Shown: positions 5,727 through 13,349 of the stretch, piece after piece
Numbering within the stretch: position 1 is the stretch's first letter
How the letters are laid out: each line of letters begins with the position of its first letter
DNA from: a virus
Virus record (IMG/VR): IMGVR_UViG_3300045918_000389
Span: 1 to 45,929 of that record
Strand: one strand, 5' to 3'
Length of the DNA stretch: 45,929 nt
Program-made: the position numbers and the translations under genes
The notes under the pieces: model-generated
Told to the model about the DNA's origin: nothing
The model's database searches: none
The model's input: the letters and a program-made list of their open reading frames with translations, nothing else

Positions 5727-8534
5727 ATGTCAACTAAAGAACCCGAAAGCCCCATCAAAGTGGCCTCGCAGGAGCTGAACAAGCGGGTGGACTGTGCGGA
5801 TCTGGCCGAGCGCCTGGGTCTGCCCCGCGATGGCAAGGCCGGCAGTTTTGAGAACCCGAACGACGTCGGACGCCCCAAGACGCTGAGGTGCTATCCAGCC
5901 GATGACAATGGCAGCGGGTGGAAAGACTTCCGCACCGGCGCCCATGGCGGGCCGGTGGACCTGCTGATGCTGGTGCGCGGCCTGGACTATGTGCCTGCCG
6001 TGAAGGAGCGGGCCAGCATGTACGGCGTGGTGATCGCCCAGCCCGGCCGCCCGGTGCAGGCGGCGCCCAAGACAACGGCCGAGTTCATTGCCGACAACGC
6101 GCTGCGTGATGCCCGGGGGCCGCGTGCCGAGGAGCTGGTGGCCTACCTGGTGGGCCGGGGCATTCAGCCTTTTGCCATTGAGGCGGCTATCAAGCGGGGC
6201 ACGCTGGGGCTCAACACCTGGCACAGCAACAAGGTGGAGAAGGGCGATGTGAACTGGGGCGGCGCTGCAGCTGCCTTTGTAGTGCGCGATCGGCTCACGC
6301 AGGGGGTGGTGGCGGTGGACATGCGCTACTTTGTGCCCGACGACAACGGCGGGGTAAAGACGCAGAGCCAGGGCGAGAAGGCGCGCTACCCCTGGGCGAG
6401 TGACTGGCGCAAGGTGGAGGCGGCTAAGACGGTGTATGTGGTGGAAAGCAGCATCAATGTGCTGAGCATTGAGAGCTGTTTTTTACCGGGCAGCGCGGCT
6501 ATCAGCATCCGGGGCACGGGCAACGTGGACACCATTGATTGGTCGTTTTTGCGGGGCAAGCAGGTGATTGGCGTGCTGGATAACGACCCGCCCCTGGGCG
6601 ATAAGCACCCCAAGGCGGGCTATTGCCCCGGCCTGATGGCGTTTTGGCGGCTGCACGAGCTGCTGACCGGGCTAGATATCAGCTGCCTGATGGTGGACCA
6701 GGCCGATTGGCTGGATGCCGATGGCCAGCCGGTGAACGATGTGAACGACTTGCTGAAGCTGCGCGGCCTCGATGACACGGCCAAGGCGCTCAAGAAGCTG
6801 CAGGACTGGATGATCCCCGGCATGGTGGGCGATGACACCCGCCTGGGCAAGCCGCGGCTGTTTTTGCCGAGCCACGATTACTTGGTGTACTGGAAGTACC
6901 GGGTGCAGCTGGACTTCACGAAGGTGATTGGCAAAACCACCAAGGACGACAACGGCACCGAGAAGCACGATTTTCATGACGTCTGCGGCTTTCGGGTGGC
7001 AGCAGTGAGCCGGGTGCGGATCGCCAGCGACGAGAGCACGATGACGGGCAACCAGGACAACGCGCCCACCACCATGTTTGCCCTGAGCGTGCAGACCGCC
7101 CGCCACGGCCCGGAGCTGCAGCGGGTGGTGGTGGACGATGAGCGGCTGCACAACGTCGATGTATGGAAGAAGCTGGGCCCGGTGTATGCCCCGACGCCGT
7201 TTAGCCGCATGGTGAACGTGTGGGAGCGGGCGGCCAGCATCGGTGCGCGGGACGCAATCAACTTTGTGGGCCTGGCCTGGCGCGACGGGCGCCTGGCGCT
7301 GAACGAGGGCACCGACTGCTTTTTTACCGAGCCGACCGAGCAATGCCCGTACTACAACCTGACGTTCCCGAGTGGTGTGCCCCGCGACGGTTTGGAGGTA
7401 GTGAGCCAGTTTCAAGGAACTTTTGGGGACAACGAGGCGGCAATACCGCTGGTGTGGGCACTGGGGGCGCACTTGAAGGCGTTCCTGGGCTACTGGCCGC
7501 ACTTTGTGATGCAGTCAGAGAAGGGCGCGGGTAAGAGCGCGGTTGTTAAGTCGATAGGCACGGCCGTGGCCATGAAGCAGTTCAGCCGCCAGACGCTGCA
7601 GAGCGAGTACCGGATTATTGGCAGCGTGAGCTACACCAGCCAGCCGGTGGCCTGGGGTGAGTTTAGCCTCAACAAAGCGGAGATCCTTGCCAAGGCTATC
7701 GGCACGCTGCAGGAGTGTTATCAGTACGAGTCCACCAGCCGGGGCATTGGCTTGAAGCGCAAGTTCTTGATGAGCGCCCCGGTTTTGATGAACGGTGAGG
7801 ACGTTCCCGTGGACACACTGGAAGGCAAGGTGATCCGCACCAGTCTGACTATTGCTAAGCGCGGACCATTGATCGAGGACGATTGCCCCATGTTCCCGAT
7901 GCGCCAGTGGCTGCAGTACCTGGCGGGCCAAGAGAAGCGCCAAGTACTGCAGATGCACTCCGCAGCCGTGGCCACGCTGCAAAACAGCAGTTTGGCCAAG
8001 GCCGACGACTCTGGCGCTCAGCGCATGGTGCAGAACTATGCCGGCGTGCACGTGGCCTGGCAGTTGGTGTGTGAGTTTTTGAATTTACACGTCGACACGG
8101 GTGGCTTTTTGGGCGATTTAACTGCCCAAATGAACCGCCACATTGCAGACACCAAGGCCACCCGCCACCCGTGGGTGTGGATTGTGGAGAAGCTGCTGAG
8201 CGAGATTGCGCGCGGCGAGTTCCGCTACCCCTATCTGTTTGACTCGGATGGCCAGGGCAAGGGCTGGCTGTGCATCCGCACCGGCCACATCATGGACCAC
8301 ATGAGCCAGAGCAGCGGCCTGCGCGCCTTTTGGGATGGTCTGCCGATCAAGAGCGACCGGGCGCTTAAGAAGCAGTTGGCCTTGGCCGGTGTGTTGGAGC
8401 TCGACGCCGCCGGTGACCTGGTGGAGTTTGAGCGCACGGTCCACGGCAAGCGTGTTGGCCACATGGTGGGCCTGAGCCTGGATGCGCTGCGCCAGTATGG
8501 CCTGCACGCCGTGGTGCCCTTGGAGACCATTTGA
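5727..8534 (+). CDS. Bifunctional TOPRIM primase / P-loop helicase
   Basis: This 935-residue protein is the main replication enzyme of the phage. An N-terminal region (to about 90) resembles a primase zinc-domain remnant without the cysteines (WKDFRTGAHGGPVDLLM). A TOPRIM-like block follows at about 235-290, with VYVVESSINVLS carrying the conserved acidic residue and GVLDNDPP the DxD-like pair. The C-terminal half has a Walker A motif EKGAGKSAV near residues 598-606 and resembles DUF927/plasmid primase-helicases. It should synthesise primers and unwind DNA at the phage origin. Start ATG 5727 is chosen over an upstream TTG. It directly precedes the iteron region, the likely origin. Confidence 0.85.
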   Translation: MSTKEPESPIKVASQELNKRVDCADLAERLGLPRDGKAGSFENPNDVGRPKTLRCYPADDNGSGWKDFRTGAHGGPVDLLMLVRGLDYVPAVKERASMYGVVIAQPGRPVQAAPKTTAEFIADNALRDARGPRAEELVAYLVGRGIQPFAIEAAIKRGTLGLNTWHSNKVEKGDVNWGGAAAAFVVRDRLTQGVVAVDMRYFVPDDNGGVKTQSQGEKARYPWASDWRKVEAAKTVYVVESSINVLSIESCFLPGSAAISIRGTGNVDTIDWSFLRGKQVIGVLDNDPPLGDKHPKAGYCPGLMAFWRLHELLTGLDISCLMVDQADWLDADGQPVNDVNDLLKLRGLDDTAKALKKLQDWMIPGMVGDDTRLGKPRLFLPSHDYLVYWKYRVQLDFTKVIGKTTKDDNGTEKHDFHDVCGFRVAAVSRVRIASDESTMTGNQDNAPTTMFALSVQTARHGPELQRVVVDDERLHNVDVWKKLGPVYAPTPFSRMVNVWERAASIGARDAINFVGLAWRDGRLALNEGTDCFFTEPTEQCPYYNLTFPSGVPRDGLEVVSQFQGTFGDNEAAIPLVWALGAHLKAFLGYWPHFVMQSEKGAGKSAVVKSIGTAVAMKQFSRQTLQSEYRIIGSVSYTSQPVAWGEFSLNKAEILAKAIGTLQECYQYESTSRGIGLKRKFLMSAPVLMNGEDVPVDTLEGKVIRTSLTIAKRGPLIEDDCPMFPMRQWLQYLAGQEKRQVLQMHSAAVATLQNSSLAKADDSGAQRMVQNYAGVHVAWQLVCEFLNLHVDTGGFLGDLTAQMNRHIADTKATRHPWVWIVEKLLSEIARGEFRYPYLFDSDGQGKGWLCIRTGHIMDHMSQSSGLRAFWDGLPIKSDRALKKQLALAGVLELDAAGDLVEFERTVHGKRVGHMVGLSLDALRQYGLHAVVPLETI

Positions 8535-9068
8535 TGGCTGCCTGGCTTGGTTCGTTTCCCCCCGCACCCCCCCACGATGAAAACGGCCCGGCTGGGGGTC
8601 AAGCCTGGCAGCGCGGAGGGGGGGCGATAGCTTTTGACGATCGAGGGAGATGGAGAGTGCGCCAAAAACCCGTGGATTACCCCCTTTGTCACCTTGCAAA
8701 CCCACGTGGCACTAAGCAAAACCCCTCCCCGAATAATTTTCAAAATCCCCGAGTTGTGCCATTTTTTCCCCGAGTTGTGTCCTTTTTTCCACGGGTTGGT
8801 TTTTGCGTTCTGCGGCCCGGACCCGTCTCTTTTTCTCTTTTTTCATTGGTAAAAGAGAGAGAGAGAGAGAGCCAGGCAGGGAAGGGAGCGATCCACGGGT
8901 TTTTGGGGCTGCTTAAAAAAGCATCCACGGGTTTGAGTGCCCATCCACGGGTTTTCGGGGGACTCTTTTTTGAGCAAAACCCAATGCTGGCGCGGGTTTG
9001 CGGGGCTTTTGCCCCCAATCCACGGGTCCACGGGTCGAAATGCCTATATCCCTGCCGAAAGGTTCGCA
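8535..9068 (+). repeat. Gene-free iteron region: candidate replication origin or recombinase arm-site array
   Basis: This 534-bp gap carries CCACGGGTT-type sites in one orientation at 8747 and 8768 (variant CCCCGAGTT), 8789, 8893, 8925, 8945, 9020 and 9028 (last two CCACGGGTC), plus an inverted copy AACCCGTGG at 8667. The first three lie in exact 21-bp tandem units, each with a T-tract. A T-rich stretch near 8800-8848 and a GA dinucleotide run (8854-8871) sit in the middle. Iterons beside an AT-rich tract and next to a primase-helicase gene suggest an origin; the location just upstream of a tyrosine recombinase equally allows arm-type binding sites. A 182-codon frame crossing the region is repeat-driven and not called. 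Confidence 0.75.
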
Positions 9069-10094
9069 ATGAGTGCTGAGAAAGACTTTGATGGCCAGCT
9101 GGTCGACGCCTGGCTGCTGTACATGGAGACGAGCCGTGGCCGCACGCAGCGCACCATCGAGACCTACCGCACGGCGCTGAAGTTCCTGCGAGAGTTCATG
9201 CAGGGCAAGCCCTTGGACCAGGCGGATGCTGCTGAGCTGGAGACGTTCTGCGGCCTGTGGCTGCACCGCAAAGGCAAGATCGCCAGCGGGCGCAAGCCCT
9301 ACATTTCGGCTGTGCGCGGCTTTTATGCCTGGTTGGCGTCGACCAAGAAGGTGCGGGCCAACATGGCCGCCCAGCTGCAGCACCCGATCACCGGCAAGCC
9401 GCTGCCGCGCTCGATCAGCTTGGCCAACGCCGAAAAGCTGATGTGGGCCCCTGACATGGGGACGTTCATCGGGATCCGCGATGCGTCCATGCTGAGCCTG
9501 CTGATCGGCTGCGGCCTGCGTGTCGGTGGCTTGACCGGCCTGAATGAGGGCGATCTGCAGACGGTGGAAATAGAGGGCCAAGTGCGCCTGACCCTGCGCA
9601 CCTTGGAGAAGGGCCAGCGCACCCGCATCATGCCGGTGCCCAAGGAAGCCGAAATGCTGTTGCGCGTGTACCTTGGCCACGAGGAGCTGGCCGCCGTCGA
9701 CCGCAATATCAAGGGCCGCGATGGTCATCCGGACAAAGTGCTTTTTGTGTCGGTCAGATCCACGGTGTTGCCAGCACACGAGCACATAGGGGAGAACCGC
9801 CGCCTTACCAGGAAGGCGATCCACGATGTGATCCAGCGCTACGGTAAGCGCCTCGACATTCCGGCCAACGAGCTGCACCCCCATGCCATGCGCCACCTGT
9901 TCGGTACTGAGCTGCAGGAAGAGGACACACCTACCCTGGCAATCCAGGAACTGATGGGCCATGCTGATCCGAAAAGCACAGCCGTCTATGCCCAGCTGGC
10001 CATGCGCAAGAAGATGGCCACCGTGGACCGCGCTGCCCCGCTTTCCAAGATGCGCACGCCGGTGAGCGAGCTGCTCAAGCGGCTCCCGCGCTAA
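9069..10094 (+). CDS. Tyrosine recombinase / integrase (full length)
   Basis: The 341-residue product has an N-terminal SAM-like core-binding domain (about 8-110, LLYMETSRGRTQRTIETY) and a C-terminal catalytic domain. The catalytic set is visible: Arg151 in GLRVGGLTGLN, His272-x-x-Arg275 in HPHAMRHLF, His298 in LMGHAD and the nucleophile Tyr307 nine residues later. It should perform conservative site-specific recombination between phage and host att sites, or resolve genome multimers like XerC/D. Start ATG 9069 follows a GAAAGG site; longer upstream frames run through the iterons. Two other recombinases (10877, 43868) make its exact role uncertain. Confidence 0.88.
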   Translation: MSAEKDFDGQLVDAWLLYMETSRGRTQRTIETYRTALKFLREFMQGKPLDQADAAELETFCGLWLHRKGKIASGRKPYISAVRGFYAWLASTKKVRANMAAQLQHPITGKPLPRSISLANAEKLMWAPDMGTFIGIRDASMLSLLIGCGLRVGGLTGLNEGDLQTVEIEGQVRLTLRTLEKGQRTRIMPVPKEAEMLLRVYLGHEELAAVDRNIKGRDGHPDKVLFVSVRSTVLPAHEHIGENRRLTRKAIHDVIQRYGKRLDIPANELHPHAMRHLFGTELQEEDTPTLAIQELMGHADPKSTAVYAQLAMRKKMATVDRAAPLSKMRTPVSELLKRLPR

Positions 10095-10135
10095 ACCCAC
10101 CCCCTACCACCCCGCTGCCTGAGAGGCCCATCCCC

Positions 10136-10342
10136 ATGCCCGAACCCACCTCACGGTTACCTAAAGCCTATTACCGCACCATGCAGGCCTGCTGCCTTCA
10201 GGCGTGGAGCACCGCAGAAACAGCCCGCTATCGAATTGATAGCAAGATCAGGCAGACTCGTACGCATGCGCTGCGCACTCTGTCAGAAAGCGCAGTGGTT
10301 CACGCTGCTGCCATAGCTACGAACAGGGGGCTTCATGGGTGA
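10136..10342 (+). CDS. Small hypothetical protein
   Basis: A 68-residue frame between the tyrosine and serine recombinases, ending in an overlap with the ATG at 10335. The product is basic with a helical middle; no family is recognised. The frame also spans a perfect inverted repeat GCTATC-GAATT-GATAGC (10227-10243), which looks like a binding site or intergenic repeat, so the region may be partly non-coding. Confidence 0.4.
   Translation: MPEPTSRLPKAYYRTMQACCLQAWSTAETARYRIDSKIRQTRTHALRTLSESAVVHAAAIATNRGLHG
10227..10243. promoter_or_regulatory. Perfect inverted repeat between recombinase genes
   Basis: GCTATC, five bases, GATAGC. It lies between two recombinase genes where an attachment site or regulator operator would be expected; no core crossover site could be defined. 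Confidence 0.35.
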
Positions 10343-10880
10343 AAAGCGAAGTGGTACACGTGCACAAGCGTGGGATCAGCTGGACTTGCTGCCTGCTGAC
10401 CCTGGGGTGGGGGCACGGCAGGGGCAAGGGCACGGCCTGGCCGGGGGGGGTGGGTACCTGAATGGATGCACCCCGTCAAAAGTTGGCCAACGGAGGTTAA
10501 AAAAAATCGCGAAAAATTTTTCGCAAAAACCGGAAGTGGATCCGCGCGAGGCGTCGTTGCTGGACGAGCTCGATGCCATGGGCCTGAGCAGCGTGATGCT
10601 GAACGTGGCCCGGACCATCGGCTTCGACAATTTCATGGCGATGTGGCGAATCCTGGACGGCGCGCACGAGGCGATATCGGAGAACGATTCGGGTATCTAT
10701 ATCCGGCTGCAGCGGCTGAGTGCGTACCGGCGGTACCAGCGCAACCGGTTCATTGAGGCCATGGCCGGCATGGGCATGTCGCACCCTGAAATCTCGTGGT
10801 CGGTCAAGCGTGATCTTGGTGAGGAAGTGAGCGATCGTCACATATGGCGGCTGATGGCCGGGGGTAGAGTCAAGCGATGA
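10335..10880 (+). CDS. Putative helix-turn-helix partner of the serine recombinase
   Basis: The 181-residue frame has a low-complexity N-terminus (to about residue 60) and a well-formed helical core: EASLLDELDAMGLSSVML, then RYQRNRFIEAMAGMGMSHP and DRHIWRLMAGG at the end, resembling a Mor/C-like or other HTH protein with a C-terminal recognition helix. Its stop overlaps the serine recombinase ATG (ATGA at 10877), so the two are co-translated. The N-terminal part crosses an eight-G run near 10443-10450 and a 16-bp palindrome GCGAAAAATTTTTCGC (10509-10524), so the true start may be internal. Confidence 0.55.
   Translation: MGEKRSGTRAQAWDQLDLLPADPGVGARQGQGHGLAGGGGYLNGCTPSKVGQRRLKKIAKNFSQKPEVDPREASLLDELDAMGLSSVMLNVARTIGFDNFMAMWRILDGAHEAISENDSGIYIRLQRLSAYRRYQRNRFIEAMAGMGMSHPEISWSVKRDLGEEVSDRHIWRLMAGGRVKR
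10509..10524. promoter_or_regulatory. 16-bp perfect palindrome
   Basis: GCGAAAAATTTTTCGC reads the same on both strands and sits in an A-rich stretch directly after CGGAGG. It is a strong candidate protein-binding site, possibly autoregulatory for the DNA-binding protein or serine recombinase that follow. Confidence 0.45.
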
Positions 10881-12502
10881 AGAAGGCGGTCATTTACGCG
10901 CGAGTTAGCACCCAGCGCCAGGCCGACGACGGCGTGAGCATGGAGAGCCAGATTGAGCAATGCCGCATCAAAGCGGCCTCGCTCGACGCGGAGGTGGTGC
11001 AGGTGTTCCGGGACGACGGCGTAAGTGGCCGCACGGACAACCGGCCAGGCTTTCAGGCGGCGCTTGCCTACTGTGCTGCGCACCGGGTGGGCTACTTTGT
11101 GTGCTGGAGTACTTCGCGCTTCGGGCGCAACCTGGAAGACGCCCTGAAGAACGCCAACCAGCTGCGCGACTGGGGCACCAAGGCGGCGTATGTGCACCAG
11201 GACATTGACCTTGAGACTGACGCGGGCTGGATGCTGGGCGTTATGACGGGGATGATGGACGAGATTTACTCCCGCAACGTCGCGCGCGACACGCTGCGCT
11301 CCATGATCACGGCCAGCAGGGACGGCTACTTTGTGGGCGGGCGGGCGCCGTTTGGCTACTGCATCGAGCGGGTAGGCAAGCGCTCTAAATTGGCGGTGTT
11401 TGAAGAGCATGCGGCCGTGGTGCGGTCCATGTTTGCGCTGGCGCTGAATGAGCGGCTTGGCGCGCAGGCCATTGCTTTGCGCTTGAACGGCACGGGCCTG
11501 CTGCGCCAGGGCAAGCCGTGGGGGAAAAGCTCGGTCGCGATGATCTTGAAAAACCCCAGTTACATGGGGGAACGGCTGTTCAACCAGACGCACAACCGCA
11601 CCTCGGAGCGTAAGCCTGCTGACCAGGTGGTACGGGTCGACAGCCACCCGGCGATTGTCAGCAAGGAAGATTTTGAAAGGGTCCAAGCCATGATGAAAGA
11701 CCGTATGCCCCACGAAATTGGCGGCGCACCCAAGAGCTGCTATGCCTTTACAGGCCTGCTGCGCTGCGGGATCTGCGGCGAGACGCTGCAGATCATCAAT
11801 GGCACCGGGCGAAAAAAGGTGTCTTACAGCTATTACGCCTGCATGGCGCACAAGCGTGGCGCTGCCCGCTGCTGCCTGAAGAACACGCCGGCGGCGGCTT
11901 TTGACACCTGGATGGTGGACGAGCTGCTGGCCAAGGTGCTGACTGTGAGCGTGGTGGAAAAGGTGGTGAACGATATTCGGGCCAACGGTGGGCGCTGGGC
12001 CGCTGAACGCGAGCTGAGGCGTAAGGCGCTGGTGGCCGAGCTGCGAACTGCAGAGCGCAAGCGTGAGGGCCTGTTTGAGGCGGTCGAGGAGATGGGCAAA
12101 GCCACGCCCGGCCTGAGCGGCATGGTGCAGCGCCTGGCTGAGCACGGCGAGACGATCAAGAACGTGGAGGCTGCGCTGTACGAGCTGGAGTCGCGCCCGG
12201 CACCGGATTACGACCTGGTTGACGTGGACCCACAGGTTGCGGTGGAGGCCATAACGGGGGTGATCAGGGCATGCCGAGACCCCAAGCAGCTGCGGCTGCT
12301 GTTGTCCACGTTCGTGGAGAAAATCACTCTGACCAACTCAACCGTTTTGGTTGAGTACCGCGAAGATGCTCTGCTTCGCAGTCCAACGCCGACGGTTCAC
12401 AGTGGCGTTAGATGGCTCCCCGAAAAAGCGTCACTACGAACCGGACGGCTTGAGATTGCACGGCCTCGGGAAGTGTCAAAGCGGGTACGTTTGGCTGCTT
12501 AA
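10877..12502 (+). CDS. Large serine recombinase / integrase
   Basis: The 541-residue protein starts KKAVIYARVS, placing the catalytic serine at residue 11, with the conserved QIEQCRIKA and DDGVSGRTDNRPGF motifs of the resolvase domain (to about 150). The recombinase domain follows (about 160-290, GYFVGGRAPFGYCIE), then a zinc ribbon with CGICG near residue 298 and two downstream Cys positions, then a long coiled coil (about 375-450). This is the standard large serine integrase plan; such enzymes integrate DNA directionally without host factors. It is full length. The upstream HTH-like gene is translationally coupled and could be its control or directionality partner (inferred). Confidence 0.9.
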   Translation: MKKAVIYARVSTQRQADDGVSMESQIEQCRIKAASLDAEVVQVFRDDGVSGRTDNRPGFQAALAYCAAHRVGYFVCWSTSRFGRNLEDALKNANQLRDWGTKAAYVHQDIDLETDAGWMLGVMTGMMDEIYSRNVARDTLRSMITASRDGYFVGGRAPFGYCIERVGKRSKLAVFEEHAAVVRSMFALALNERLGAQAIALRLNGTGLLRQGKPWGKSSVAMILKNPSYMGERLFNQTHNRTSERKPADQVVRVDSHPAIVSKEDFERVQAMMKDRMPHEIGGAPKSCYAFTGLLRCGICGETLQIINGTGRKKVSYSYYACMAHKRGAARCCLKNTPAAAFDTWMVDELLAKVLTVSVVEKVVNDIRANGGRWAAERELRRKALVAELRTAERKREGLFEAVEEMGKATPGLSGMVQRLAEHGETIKNVEAALYELESRPAPDYDLVDVDPQVAVEAITGVIRACRDPKQLRLLLSTFVEKITLTNSTVLVEYREDALLRSPTPTVHSGVRWLPEKASLRTGRLEIARPREVSKRVRLAA

Positions 12503-12550
12503 AGTTGGGTTCGGTTGGTAGACTTTTCCATTTTGAAATGGGGGCTATCA

Positions 12551-12754
12551 ATGGAACTTGTGGGCGGGTTGTTGCTTTTTTGTCTTGCGATGGTCCTGTA
12601 CTTTTTGCCCGCAATCCTGGCTGACAAAAGAGGGCATTCGAGACTGGTGCCGATTTTCATTTTGAATTTCTTTTTGGGTTGGACCTTGGTGGGGTGGGTC
12701 ATTGCTCTGATGTGGGTCTACATGGAAGAGAAAAGCAGGCCAAACAGATTCTGA
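12551..12754 (+). CDS. Superinfection immunity-like membrane protein
   Basis: The 67-residue product has two hydrophobic segments (about 3-20 and 36-58) around a short basic loop LADKRGHSRL, ending FFLGWTLVGWVIALMWVY. The NFFLGWTLVGWVIAL motif is typical of the T4 Imm-like superinfection immunity family (PF14373), small inner-membrane proteins that block DNA entry of related phages. ATG 12551 follows a GGGGG site and is preferred to a TTG at 12515. Placed beside the recombinases and a C4-like locus, it may be expressed from the prophage; that is inferred. Confidence 0.75.
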   Translation: MELVGGLLLFCLAMVLYFLPAILADKRGHSRLVPIFILNFFLGWTLVGWVIALMWVYMEEKSRPNRF

Positions 12755-12773
12755 GAACGCCTGAAAACCTCCT

Positions 12774-12802
12774 GTTTCACTGCGCCTTTCGTGTGTTACA
12801 TT
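12774..12802 (+). promoter_or_regulatory. Promoter of C4-like RNA 1
   Basis: A -35-like GTTTCA (12774-12779) and a -10-like TACATT (12797-12802) are separated by 17 bp. The spacer begins CTGCGCCTTTC, exactly as in the promoter of the second C4-like locus (23268-23278), so the whole promoter is a paralogous copy. Confidence 0.6.
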
Positions 12803-12808
12803 TCGCCT

Positions 12809-12894
12809 ATTCCGAAAGGAATCGGGCTTGGACGCCCGGTTGCAAGGCGCAAAAGCCGCGCCTTCACTGAAGAGTTAATCGCGGCTCTTTTTTT
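12809..12894 (+). ncRNA. C4-like antisense RNA, locus 1
   Basis: The predicted transcript of about 86 nt has a hairpin CGGGC-TTGGAC-GCCCG (12823-12838) that presents the a' sequence TTGGACG (12828-12834). The b' sequence GCAAGG follows at 12842-12847. A terminator stem AGCCGCG/CGCGGCT (12854-12860 with 12880-12886) and a T7 run (12888-12894) end it. Layout and the GGGCTTGGA loop match the phage P1/P7 C4 antisense RNA family, which controls antirepressor operons. Its a' and b' match perfectly the a and b boxes downstream (CGTCCAA 12962-12968, CCTTGC 12951-12956). Confidence 0.72.
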
Positions 12895-12923
12895 GCGCGC
12901 ACGCGCTCGTTTTGGCGGGCCGT

Positions 12924-13034
12924 GCAGGACACCCGCAAGGGTGTGCCGGTCCTTGCCCGGTCGTCCAACCTGCGCGGTCTGCCTCCTATGCTTGGACGCA
13001 TAGGGAGCAGGTTTTTTTGACCTAGTGCAAGGAG
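12924..13034 (+). promoter_or_regulatory. Target leader of C4-like RNA 1
   Basis: Box b CCTTGC (12951-12956) and box a CGTCCAA (12962-12968) are complementary to the C4-like RNA upstream. The same leader holds its own TTGGACG (12992-12998) and GCAAGG as the ribosome-binding site of the gene at 13044 (13027-13032). The leader can therefore fold with a pairing to its own TTGGACG and b pairing to the ribosome-binding site in one nested hairpin. A further GCAAGG at 12935-12940 gives b an alternative partner. Confidence 0.65.
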
Positions 13035-13043
13035 AAATACACG

Positions 13044-13322
13044 ATGAATTCCCTATCCAATGACGTTGAACCCGACGTGGTTTTGAACGACGATTTGCGT
13101 TTGCTCGCCAGTGATGCGCAAGGCTGTTTTTGCGCGGTTGCCGCGCTGGTTTTGATGCTGCAAAGGGCTGGTTCCGAGGCTGAGCCTGTCGGGCTGGTGG
13201 ACGCGGAGCGGCGGGGCCTGGCTGAGTTGTTGGATGGGGTGCGGCTGCGGTTGGAAGGGGTGGTGGAGATGTCGGAGCAACTGGTGCGGGTGTTTGTGGG
13301 GGAGGAGTCCCCAGGCGCCTGA
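13044..13322 (+). CDS. Small acidic protein controlled by C4-like locus 1
   Basis: The 92-residue product follows an AAGGAG site and a structured C4-target leader. It is helical and acidic, with DAQGCFCAVAALVLML and LLDGVRLRLEGVVEM as clear helices. It shows a weak but ordered similarity to the 79-residue product at 24080, downstream of the antirepressor in locus 2 (shared D-Q, V-ALV-L, LL-VR-LE-V positions). Locus 1 therefore looks like a C4 cassette that keeps this small gene but lacks the BRO antirepressor. Function unknown; it may modulate antirepression. Confidence 0.65.
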   Translation: MNSLSNDVEPDVVLNDDLRLLASDAQGCFCAVAALVLMLQRAGSEAEPVGLVDAERRGLAELLDGVRLRLEGVVEMSEQLVRVFVGEESPGA

Positions 13323-13349
13323 CTTTTCACGCACATTTGGGAGGCGGTG

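Noticed and set aside
8854-8871. GA dinucleotide run as a CRISPR-like or satellite element
   Set aside because: A single short run without spacers; it is noted only as part of the candidate origin. No CRISPR array was seen anywhere in the window.
8531-9079. 182-codon rightward frame through the iteron region
   Set aside because: It overlaps the primase stop in an attractive way, but its sequence is made of repeated PRV and HG motifs produced by the iterons and T-tracts, with no domain pattern; it ends just inside the recombinase gene.
12528-12541. CCATTT-TG-AAATGG dyad before the immunity-like gene as a strong operator
   Set aside because: The 6-bp dyad is perfect but single, short and overlaps the ribosome-binding region; too weak to call without a matching site elsewhere.
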